Both the position numbers and the translations under genes were made by a program. From assembly GCA_017450125.1 (NCBI GenBank), contig JAFSWZ010000017.1, positions 62,001 through 126,000 on the forward strand: 64,000 nt of DNA, written 5' to 3'. Source of the DNA: Synergistaceae bacterium (lineage in GTDB: Bacteria; Synergistota; Synergistia; Synergistales; Aminobacteriaceae). Below the pieces are notes generated by a model. That model was not told the DNA's origin, ran no database searches, and saw nothing but the letters and a program-made list of their open reading frames with translations. The first letter of the stretch is position 1. Every line of letters starts with the position of its first letter. Shown here one piece after another: positions 6,626 to 13,794 of the stretch.

Positions 6626-8854
6626 TTATTTTCTCCTCAGGATATACGCTGACAGGGCAAGCATGAACAGTCCCGCGCTGATGCCCGCACTGCATCCCCC
6701 CGAACCGCCGCCGCCGTTATTGTTGTTTTCCTGCGCAGAACTTTCCGCAAGAAGCGCAACTCCGACCTCTGTTGTTGACCCCGAAGAAGGCTCGCAGTAG
6801 AACGTGTAGTAGCTCTGCGGAATCTTGGCTCTGCTGCCGTCCGGGTACTCCAGAGCGTCAACGTTGACCGTGATGTCTCCGCTCTCGTTCGTGATGTGGC
6901 TGAACGGCCCGTACACAGGATAGTCTATCCCCGCGTCGTTCCAGAAGAAGTCAGGCTTGTACCCCGTCTTGTACACAGGGACATCAACCCACTCAACCGG
7001 CCCTGTACGTCCCTTAGGGTAGCCCTCTTCGTCCAGCTTCTCGTCGTCCGAAATGTTCACGGGCTCGTAAGTCCTCGACTTGTCCACGAGGTACACGCTG
7101 ACATCAGCATTTGCCCCGCCGTCCAGCGCAATGACCGCCCTCCTCGATGTGGAAGAAGGAATCCTGCTGTTTATCCGTACGGTCTGTGCGGGAGTGAACG
7201 TCTCTACAGGTATCCCGTTGATGGTGTGCGAGGCCTGCGCGCGCTCGGCTGGTGAAAAGTTCGGGGCAACCGTGAAAACCTTTATGCACGCGTTGATGCG
7301 GTAGGGTGTTCCTCCGTTGCCCTCGTCGATCATGTCAGTGCCGTCAATCCACGTTGTGCCGTCGTCGGAGAAGAAGCTCTCCTTGTCGTAAATTGCCGCG
7401 TTGTCCGAGTAACGCTTTATCGCGACTTCGACGGGTATCTCCGCGTGGCCGCCCTCGTTCGTGTCCGTGTACTGCACTATCACGGAGAAGTAGTTACCCT
7501 TCGTGAGGCCTGCCCTGTCCGTCATCATCGTGTGGTAGCCCGCGTAGTCCATCATTTGTTCCGCCGAGAACAGAAGGTCTCCTGAGGTAGGGTCAGTGCC
7601 TCCGAAATCTGCTCCCAAGTCGTAAAGGCTGATTTTAACCTGCGTGTTATGTCCGGCTGTGTAGAAGCTCACTGAATCCAGAACCTCGCCGTCGCTTTCC
7701 ACCTTGAAGACGTTAGCCGCCCAGATGTACGCCTGCTGAACCACGAACGAATTGCACCAGCCCAGCGGGTCATGCTCGTACACGTGAAGGTTCTCCTGCC
7801 TCTCTCCGGCAACGCACACAACGCCGTCGCCTATAAGCTGTTCGTACGAGATCCATTCGTAGCCGCCGTCAGACCCCCAGAAGCTCCCCCAGCTGTTCCG
7901 TGCGAGCCATGCTCCGTCATTCTCCGGCTTGTCGATGAAGTTATCGCGCGAATAGTTATCGTCCCAGCCTATGATGGTTATCTCGTGGTTGCCCTTCCAC
8001 TTGGCCGGGTCGCTGATGTAGTAGCCGTAAGTTGAGCTGTTGAGGTTCGTGCCGGTGTCCTCTTCGGAGTAGTAGCTTATCATCGCCGCTCCGTAACGCA
8101 TGATTAACGCCTTCAGTGCGTCATTGCTGACCTTGTTCAGCTCCGCGTAATCCCTCCTCTGGTTCGCGAAGCCCGCAGGTGCAGCATTGGCCGCCGCAAA
8201 GAACGCGTCCGTCATCCGCAGGTCAGAACGCGGTGTTACAGTCCTTCCCGTGTAGACGAGGCTCGAGGGTGTCGACGACCTCAAGGGGATAAGTCCTACA
8301 TTCTCTGCCTCTGAGTGCGTCGGAGGATTGTTCGTGCTGTAGCCTTGAGCAGTTAAGGTGCTGTTGTAGATGTACGGGAAATCAGCCTCGTCAGAGAAAC
8401 CTTCAAGCCGTGCCAGAGTCGCCAGCGCGATAGTCGGGTACGCTCCTTCCTGCAGAGCCGTGCCGTAATCCCCCATGTGAACCAGCTGTGCCTTGTTCCT
8501 GATGAACATGCTGAAGCTCCGGCTCTTGTCCTGATTTATCCTCGCGAACCACAACAGATTCATCTCCGAGAAGTCTATTGTTTCGGGGTCTGCCTCGAGA
8601 TCCTCCGTGAGGCAGCTGGACTCTAGTGCGGCAATCGCGGCGTGTGCCCAGCACGTGCTCCAGACTCCTTGATCACGGATCGGCGCAACCCTGCCTGACT
8701 CCCTGAGGTCATAGCTTACGGGGATGTCCTCTGCCGCCAGAACTCTCGGAGGTGCAGAGGAGACTGAGGGCCCGTTTGACGCGAAGAACCCTGCCTCAGC
8801 CTCTCCGGCCAAGAGCAGGGCAGCAAATGCTGATACAGTTAATATCTTCTTCAT
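6626..8854 (-). CDS. Surface-anchored C1A (papain-like) cysteine peptidase with Synerg-CTERM tail
   Basis: A 742-residue secreted peptidase. It has a signal peptide (residues 1-21), then a papain-fold catalytic domain from about residue 45 with all active-site residues: Gln62 (IRDQG), Cys68 (STCWAHAA), His290 (NHEITIIGWDD), Asn320 (ARNSWGS). A long beta-rich region follows that resembles the lectin-like domain often found after such bacterial C1 domains. The tail is an Asn/Gly linker, GGSGGCSAG, a hydrophobic helix and terminal RRK, i.e. a Synerg-CTERM sorting signal. There is no classical I29 inhibitory pro-region. The gene starts 2 bp after the stop of peptide A and lacks a strong ribosome site of its own, so its translation is probably coupled to the peptide. 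The substrate is not known; the adjacent peptide is the obvious candidate. Confidence 0.93.
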   Translation of the reverse strand: MKKILTVSAFAALLLAGEAEAGFFASNGPSVSSAPPRVLAAEDIPVSYDLRESGRVAPIRDQGVWSTCWAHAAIAALESSCLTEDLEADPETIDFSEMNLLWFARINQDKSRSFSMFIRNKAQLVHMGDYGTALQEGAYPTIALATLARLEGFSDEADFPYIYNSTLTAQGYSTNNPPTHSEAENVGLIPLRSSTPSSLVYTGRTVTPRSDLRMTDAFFAAANAAPAGFANQRRDYAELNKVSNDALKALIMRYGAAMISYYSEEDTGTNLNSSTYGYYISDPAKWKGNHEITIIGWDDNYSRDNFIDKPENDGAWLARNSWGSFWGSDGGYEWISYEQLIGDGVVCVAGERQENLHVYEHDPLGWCNSFVVQQAYIWAANVFKVESDGEVLDSVSFYTAGHNTQVKISLYDLGADFGGTDPTSGDLLFSAEQMMDYAGYHTMMTDRAGLTKGNYFSVIVQYTDTNEGGHAEIPVEVAIKRYSDNAAIYDKESFFSDDGTTWIDGTDMIDEGNGGTPYRINACIKVFTVAPNFSPAERAQASHTINGIPVETFTPAQTVRINSRIPSSTSRRAVIALDGGANADVSVYLVDKSRTYEPVNISDDEKLDEEGYPKGRTGPVEWVDVPVYKTGYKPDFFWNDAGIDYPVYGPFSHITNESGDITVNVDALEYPDGSRAKIPQSYYTFYCEPSSGSTTEVGVALLAESSAQENNNNGGGGSGGCSAGISAGLFMLALSAYILRRK

Positions 8855-8856
8855 TG

Positions 8857-9045
8857 CTAGATGATCTTCTGCCCGCCATTCGCGTTCCAGCGGGCAACGC
8901 CGCCGCCTTCTTCATCCTGTCCGGCGAACCACCGGGCACTGCCGCCGCCTCCGAAATCGCCGCCTGCTATCTGCGACATGTCGTCGAGCGACAATTCCTC
9001 GAGCTCTTCGCTGTCCGTTAATGCCTTGCTGTCTTTCTTGAGCAT
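8857..9045 (-). CDS. Peptide A: double-glycine leader peptide with two GGGxARW repeats
   Basis: A 62-residue peptide. The N-terminal 29 residues look like a double-glycine leader: acidic/leucine-rich (TDSEELEELSLDDMSQIAGG) ending in Ala-Gly-Gly, with hydrophobic residues spaced as in bacteriocin-type leaders. The predicted core (33 residues) starts DFGGGG and holds two copies of GGG-(S/V)-ARW at 33-39 and 47-53, separated by an acidic spacer. It has no Cys. CAGGAGG lies 8-9 bases before ATG 9045. It is the first gene of the operon; the C1A peptidase starts 2 bp downstream. The promoter carries an 18-bp direct repeat at 9100-9117. I infer a secreted ribosomal peptide or a protease partner; no homologue comes to mind. 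Confidence 0.75.
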   Translation of the reverse strand: MLKKDSKALTDSEELEELSLDDMSQIAGGDFGGGGSARWFAGQDEEGGGVARWNANGGQKII

Positions 9046-9083
9046 GATAAATATTCCTCCTGATTGTAGAGATTGCGGGTGAT

Positions 9084-9117
9084 ATTATGCGACATGGTGC
9101 GCAACACAACCGCAACA
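9084..9117 (-). promoter_or_regulatory. Operon A promoter with direct-repeat operator
   Basis: Read on the minus strand, TGTTGCGGTTGTGTTGCG (9117 to 9100) contains TGTTGCG twice with an 11-bp period. Exactly 10 bp later comes a CATAAT -10 box (9089-9084). There is no normal -35 box; the repeat occupies its place, as in promoters activated by SARP or OmpR-type proteins. The near-identical element occurs before the lipoprotein gene. Confidence 0.65.
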
Positions 9118-9131
9118 GAGACACAAAAAAG

Positions 9132-9162
9132 TTCCTGCAGAGAGGATGCCTCCCCGCAGGAA
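9132..9162 (-). terminator. Terminator after the repeat lipoprotein gene
   Basis: TTCCTGC (9132-9138) pairs with GCAGGAA (9156-9162). On the minus strand it is followed by a run of six T. It separates the lipoprotein gene from the peptide A promoter. Confidence 0.75.
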
Positions 9163-9170
9163 TTGTTCTC

Positions 9171-10935
9171 TCACCATCTGTGCGGGTCGCCGCTGTAGCA
9201 GTCTCCGTCGTAGAACACGGTGTTACCGTTGACCTTTATCTCGATCCCGGCACTCCTCACGCCTCCCCATATACTTACGGTGATTTCTCCCGCCTGACCG
9301 TCCCATGAATGCCAGAACTCACCGCTGTACGGCCAAGTCGTGCCCCCTGAGATGTCGAACTCGAACCCGAAATCTACATAATCCGTCCGATAGGTAGAAC
9401 GTATTACTGTCTCCTTTGGTGTACTTCCTCTCCCAGCCGCCGCCAGCCTTGCGCGCATAGAATTTGCGGTGCTCTGTGGTGAACGCTCCCCTGTCGCTGA
9501 TGCTGACCTTGATGCCGTCCCACGTCTTCCAGTAATGCTGGCTGTGTCCCGAGCAGTCTCCTATCTTGACCTTCTCCTTGTTGTTCACACGGATTTCTAT
9601 CGAGGCGTTCAGGCTGGTTCCGCCCGTGTAGATGTAAATATCCTGCACTTTCTCCCTCGCAGAGTCTGAGGCTGACCAGAACACGTCGGAATACGGCTAG
9701 GTCGTGCCCCAGAAGATATCGAAGTCGAACCCGAACTCCACATATTCCTTCGAGATGTAAATATCGTGGTCTCCGTCGTCGGTGTTAAACAAGCACTCCC
9801 AGCTTCCTCCGGCCTTGCGGGCGTAGAACGCTCTGGATTTGCAGGTGTACAGCCCCGTCTTGTACAGCCTCACACGAATCTCGTCCTTCTTGCTCCAGTC
9901 CCGCTGTTTGCCGGCCGGGAGGTTGGTCTCTTTGAAGACTGTCTTGTTGTTCACCTCGATGGCGATGTTGGCATTGCGGACAGCACCGCTAAGATCGATT
10001 TTTATGCTGTGCGGGGCTTCGCTGGCAGATTGGGACGCAGTCCAGAACACATCGCTGTACGGGTAGTCAGTCCCGCCAATAATATCGCACTCAAATGCGA
10101 ACTCGACGTAACGATTCTCGGGGATGTGGTAGGTGTGGTAGTAGTTGTAGAGTTGATTTCCATTGGTGTCCTTGCCATCTTCCTTCTTCTCCTGAGTAAC
10201 ACCATCAGCCAAATATTTTGCATTCCTGTAGCGTTTAGTGCTGTCGTCATTGAACTCTATGACCTTTACCCAGTTGCTGCTTGTGGAAGTGCGTCCGTAA
10301 AGTATCGCGCCTTTTACCTTGTACAACTGGGAAGGAGAAAGCTCCATCCTGATGCCTTCCCAGCCGTAACGCGTCTTTTCGCTGCAGTTGGTGTCCTTAA
10401 ACACCTGAAAGTCGTTGACCTTTATCTTGATGGTCGTGTTTAAGGTAGTTCCGCCAATGTCGATGTCGATTCTCTTAGGCTGAATCCTTGCTGTATCCTT
10501 AGCCGTCCAGAAGACTCCGCTGTAGGGATATGTAGTGCCCCATACAACACTGAACTCAAATCCGAACTCCACATACTCTTTCGAGACATCAAGCTCAAAA
10601 TTCCTGTCGACTATTTTAAATTGGTCTCCAGTTTTTGAGTGCAGTGCTTCCCATTTGCCGCCGTTCTTTCTGGCGTAGAAGGCCACTGCTTCGAAGTAAT
10701 AGGCAGTCGGGCCGTCAACCTTCACCTTGATTGTGCCGGAGCTGAAACCTCCGCGCCCTTCGTCGTCCTCCGGCACAGTTTCGTCGCCGGACTCCGTGTC
10801 TGTCTCGTCGCCGAAGTACGCAGTATCTTCCGAGTCATCAGAAGCGAAATTGTCATCGTGCCCGCCTCCGCATCCTCCTGCAGTTACTGCGCAGAACAGT
10901 GCGATAACCAGTAACCGCAACATATATTTCTTCAT
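9171..10935 (-). pseudogene. Four-repeat lipoprotein, broken by a nonsense codon and a frameshift
   Basis: The gene starts with a lipoprotein signal (MKKYMLRLLVIALFC..VTAGGC, lipobox Cys about 22), then an acidic linker, then four tandem beta-rich repeats of about 115-150 residues. Each repeat carries (F/I)xYARK-type, YVEFGFEF, GTTYPYSGVFW and IKVN-type motifs. In repeat 3 the conserved Tyr of GTTYPYS is an in-frame TAG (9697-9699), where TAC would restore the pattern. In repeat 4 one extra base near 9385-9395 shifts the frame: upstream sequence reads FYLSDG, while DYVDFGFEFDI continues one frame over to a stop at 9171. Repeats 1-2 and most of 3 could still be made as a 412-residue lipoprotein from 9697 to 10935. 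It shares its promoter/operator layout with the peptide A operon. The repeat family is unrecognised; a surface adhesin or binding role is a guess. Confidence 0.8.
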
Positions 10936-10970
10936 TGCCGTTTACCTCCGAATGATGAATTATGCCGCGA

Positions 10971-11004
10971 ATGATACACAAGCCCCCGCAACATAACCGC
11001 AACA
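10971..11004 (-). promoter_or_regulatory. Lipoprotein promoter with the same direct-repeat operator
   Basis: On the minus strand TGTTGCGGTTATGTTGCG (11004 to 10987) differs at one base from the operon A element. The -10 box TATCAT (10976-10971) again lies exactly 10 bp downstream. The site lies between the divergent lipoprotein and regulator genes. Confidence 0.65.
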
Positions 11005-11054
11005 AGGATTTGTGCTATAATTTTTTGCACTCACAGCAGAAGCCGCAAAGGAGC

Positions 11055-11084
11055 TTGACACACCAGCAATGAATCCTGTATAAT
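11055..11084 (+). promoter_or_regulatory. Sigma-70 promoter of the regulator / peptide B operon
   Basis: TTGACA (11055-11060), an 18-bp spacer and TATAAT (11079-11084) form consensus boxes. The start codon of the regulator is about 50 bp downstream. Unlike the two targets this promoter has a normal -35 box, so the regulator could be made without its own help. Confidence 0.78.
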
Positions 11085-11135
11085 CGCACATCGCACATCC
11101 ACTCCCTTATTGTCTGATTCTTCGTTCCGCAAATC

Positions 11136-11822
11136 ATGAGGATACTCATCACAGATTCAGACCTCCGGGATTTGTCGGAACTAATCGTAATTCTCGCCCG
11201 TCTTCTGCCCGACGCAGAGATATTCGCCTCACTCGACGCTGACGACGCGTTAAGCCTCGCACGTACGCACAACCTCACGACGGCATTTTTCGACGCAAGC
11301 ATCAACATCACCGGAAAATTTCACGAACTCTCCCCGAACACGAACATAATCACGACTCCCAAGCCCTTGACGGTTGAGGGGGTAAACCGTTCGCTTCCGC
11401 AGGACAACAGAAGGCTGTACGTTCAGACCTTCGGAGGGTTCAGCGTGTTCCGCCCGGACGGGAAGGCGGTAGAGTTCAGGAGGACGAAGGCGAAGGAGCT
11501 TCTTGCACTGCTCGTTGACCGGCGGGGATGCACGGTGTCGGCGCGTGAGGCGTGTGCGGTGCTCTTTGAGGACTCGCCGTACTCGGAGTCGCAGGGGAGC
11601 TGCTTCCGGGTTCTGGTGTCCGACCTCATCAGGACGCTTAAGGCTGAGGGGGCAGAAAGCATCATCAGACGGAACAGGAATCTTTTGGCCGTGAACACGT
11701 CGGCTTTCGACTGCGACGCGTACCAGTTCCTGAAGGGTGAGCCTGAGGCAATGAGAAGGTACAGAGGGGATTACCTCATGTGCTACAGCTGGGCGGAATA
11801 CTCTGCGGGAATGTTTCAGTGA
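11136..11822 (+). CDS. AfsR/SARP-like transcription regulator with receiver-like N-terminus
   Basis: A 228-residue protein. Residues 1-90 look like a short or degenerate receiver domain (ILITDSD, FFDASIN, TTPKPL). Residues 92-200 are a winged-helix domain of the SARP/OmpR type: VQTFGGFSVFRPDG, then RRTKAKELLALLVDRRG and the recognition-helix region ESQGSCFRVLVSDLIRTLK. The end, RYRGDYLMCYSWAEYS, looks like the first helix of a bacterial transcriptional activation domain that then stops, so most of that domain is missing. I see no Shine-Dalgarno site before ATG 11136. It is the first gene of the operon and lies next to one of the two direct-repeat operators, so I infer that it activates the lipoprotein and peptide A promoters. 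Confidence 0.8.
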   Translation: MRILITDSDLRDLSELIVILARLLPDAEIFASLDADDALSLARTHNLTTAFFDASINITGKFHELSPNTNIITTPKPLTVEGVNRSLPQDNRRLYVQTFGGFSVFRPDGKAVEFRRTKAKELLALLVDRRGCTVSAREACAVLFEDSPYSESQGSCFRVLVSDLIRTLKAEGAESIIRRNRNLLAVNTSAFDCDAYQFLKGEPEAMRRYRGDYLMCYSWAEYSAGMFQ

Positions 11823-11868
11823 ATGATAAACTATAGCCATTCACATAAATTTTTCGGAGGACGAATGA

Positions 11869-12042
11869 ATGAATGTACAAGAACTGACCGTTGAGGAGAT
11901 GGCTGAAGTTTCCGGCGGCTTCGCGGACATTACGAGCATGAAGGTGAAGTGCCCGGTGAACGGCTGCGGTTTTGAGTGCGACAGGTTCGGTGAGCTCAAC
12001 CGGCACATGAGGGAACAGCACAGCGGAAGGCAGAAGCTATGA
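11869..12042 (+). CDS. Peptide B: double-glycine leader plus C2H2 zinc-finger core
   Basis: A 57-residue peptide. Of three nearby ATGs only 11869 gives a long frame, and GGAGG lies 8 bases ahead. Residues 1-17 (NVQELTVEEMAEVSGG) form a typical double-glycine leader. The predicted core of 40 residues contains Cys28-x4-Cys33-x12-His46-x4-His51, the exact classical C2H2 zinc-finger spacing, with the conserved Leu43 three residues before the first His. The usual aromatic position is a Cys (37), giving a third cysteine. The core is basic at its end (SGRQKL). The stop overlaps the start of the permease gene (ATGA). No known bacteriocin family fits. Export through a GG-dependent transporter and zinc or thiol chemistry are inferences. 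Confidence 0.75.
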   Translation: MNVQELTVEEMAEVSGGFADITSMKVKCPVNGCGFECDRFGELNRHMREQHSGRQKL

Positions 12043-12710
12043 ACTTGTCGCAGATTCTCTACAGGATACTTATTCAGGGCGGCTCGTACCTGACGATCCT
12101 TAAGGGGCTTCGTGCTACCGTCGAAATCTCGCTGTACTCGCTCGTGTTCGGGACACTGCTCGGGGCTGTCGTGTGCGCGCTGAGGATGTCGCACGTGAAG
12201 CTGCTCAGATTCTTGGCCGGAATGTACATCGTGATTCTGCGGGGCTCGCCGGTGCTGATGCTGCTGATGCTGATGTATTACGGAGTGTTTGCGCGGAGCT
12301 CCCTCGAGGCACAGACAATCGCCGTTATCACCTTCTCGATGAACACGGCCGCACATGTCGCGGAACTCCTCAGAGCCTCAATCAGCGCGACGGACTCCGG
12401 CCAAGTCGAAGCGGCAAGAACGCTGGGGTTCAGTGCGTGGCAGGCCTTCAGGCTCGTAACGTTGCCGCAGGTCGTGCGCATCGCAAAACCCGTCTACCAG
12501 TCCGCAATCATCAACCTCATACAGTGGACGAGCGTTGTGGGTTACGTCTCAATCACTGACTTGACGCGCGTAATCAACAACACGGCTTCGCGCACGATGC
12601 AGCCTATGCCGACGATAATCATCGGGATGCTGATTTATCTTGCGATGGCGTATATCGTTCACGGGCTGTTTGCTCTGTCGGAATGGAGGGGACACCATGA
12701 GTCTTATTGA
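12039..12710 (+). CDS. Polar amino-acid-type ABC transporter permease
   Basis: A 223-residue permease of the HisM/GlnP family: several membrane helices, the early motif GLRATVEISLYSLVFGTLLG, and the cytoplasmic EAA loop (EAARTLGFSAWQAFRLVTLPQ) that docks to the ATPase. Normally such permeases import amino acids delivered by a binding protein; no binding-protein gene is present in this operon. The start overlaps the stop of peptide B by 4 bp and the end overlaps the ATPase gene by 14 bp, so all are translated together. The transported substrate is unknown; amino acids released by the peptidase, or the peptide itself, are possibilities. Confidence 0.9.
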   Translation: MNLSQILYRILIQGGSYLTILKGLRATVEISLYSLVFGTLLGAVVCALRMSHVKLLRFLAGMYIVILRGSPVLMLLMLMYYGVFARSSLEAQTIAVITFSMNTAAHVAELLRASISATDSGQVEAARTLGFSAWQAFRLVTLPQVVRIAKPVYQSAIINLIQWTSVVGYVSITDLTRVINNTASRTMQPMPTIIIGMLIYLAMAYIVHGLFALSEWRGHHESY

Positions 12711-13794
12711 GGTTAAGGGGCTGTGCAAGTCCTTCGGGAAGCTGGAGGTTCTGCGTGATGTGAATCTCTCTGTTGAGGAAGGCGAGCGCATCGCGATAAT
12801 CGGCGGCTCAGGGTGCGGAAAGAGCGTGTTTCTCCGTTCGCTTGAGCTTCTCGAAGTGCCGGACAAGGGACAGATATTCATTGACGGTCAGGAAATCACG
12901 GCAAAGGGAGCGGACGTGAACAGGATACGGCGTTCTATGGGAATGGTGTACCAGAAATTCTATCTGTTCTCGCACATGGACGTGATGGACAATCTATGCC
13001 TTGCGCCCGTGAAGCTCGCAGGTGTTCCGCGCAAAGACGCAGAGTTTCAGGCTATGGAGTGGCTCGCGAAAGTCGGCCTGACCTCAAAGGCTCACGCGAT
13101 GCCAGCGAATCTTTCCGGCGGACAACAGCAACGAATCGCAATCTGCCGGAGCCTCATGATGAAGCCGAAAGTTCTTCTGTTCGACGAACCGACGAGCGCA
13201 CTTGACCCTACGATGGTCGGCGAGGTTCTGGCGATGATTCGGATGCTGACGAAGCACAGCATGACGATGCTCATCGTAACCCACGAGATGAATTTTGCCC
13301 GCGAGGTCTCTGACAGAGTGCTATTCTTTGCCGACAAAGGGATTTACGAGCAGGGGACACCGGCAGAGATTTTCGACGCACCGAAACGTGAGAAGACAAT
13401 AGCCTTCATACGGAAGCTGAAGTATTTTGCGTACGAGGTGAGGGAGAGAGATTTTGACCTAATGGCACTTCACGGAGGGATTCACGATTTCGCGGAGAAG
13501 TACGGGCTGAGTTCGAGGCTGACTTACAGGCTGGAGCTGTGCTGTGAGGAGCTGGTTTACGAGATGATTGCGGGGTGCTGTGCCGGTGATGAGGTGAAGA
13601 TTGACGCGGAAATCTTGTACTCTGAGGCGGACGGCTCGACAGCAATCGTGCTGACGGCGGAGGGCAGGGAGTTCAACCCGTTCGAGCATGAGGACGACGA
13701 CGTGCACTTGGGCGTGTTGACGCTGAAGAGGACAGCGAAGAACATCAGCTACAGCTTCGCTGGCGGCACGAACAGAATCGAGGTTACGCTGTGA
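12697..13794 (+). CDS. ABC transporter ATPase fused to an RsbW-like ATPase domain
   Basis: A 365-residue protein with two parts. Residues 1 to about 240 are a GlnQ/HisP-type ABC ATPase: Walker A GGSGCGKS (36-43), LSGGQQQR signature, Walker B VLLFDEPTSALDP and the switch His in IVTHEM. Residues about 250-365 resemble the GHKL anti-sigma kinase fold (RsbW/SpoIIAB type): an N-box-like LELCCEELVYEMI, a degraded middle, GREFNPFEHEDDDVHLGVLTL, then SYSFAGGTNRIEV. This suggests transport is tied to a signalling or regulatory step. ATG 12697 is chosen for GGAGGGG upstream and homology to family N-termini. It overlaps the permease by 14 bp and the peptidase by 4 bp. Confidence 0.87.
   Translation: MSLIEVKGLCKSFGKLEVLRDVNLSVEEGERIAIIGGSGCGKSVFLRSLELLEVPDKGQIFIDGQEITAKGADVNRIRRSMGMVYQKFYLFSHMDVMDNLCLAPVKLAGVPRKDAEFQAMEWLAKVGLTSKAHAMPANLSGGQQQRIAICRSLMMKPKVLLFDEPTSALDPTMVGEVLAMIRMLTKHSMTMLIVTHEMNFAREVSDRVLFFADKGIYEQGTPAEIFDAPKREKTIAFIRKLKYFAYEVRERDFDLMALHGGIHDFAEKYGLSSRLTYRLELCCEELVYEMIAGCCAGDEVKIDAEILYSEADGSTAIVLTAEGREFNPFEHEDDDVHLGVLTLKRTAKNISYSFAGGTNRIEVTL

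Noticed and set aside
8857-9045. Peptide A as a Nif11-type or lanthipeptide precursor
   Set aside because: It has no Cys and no Nif11 domain, and there is no LanM, LanB, YcaO or radical SAM gene in the operon.
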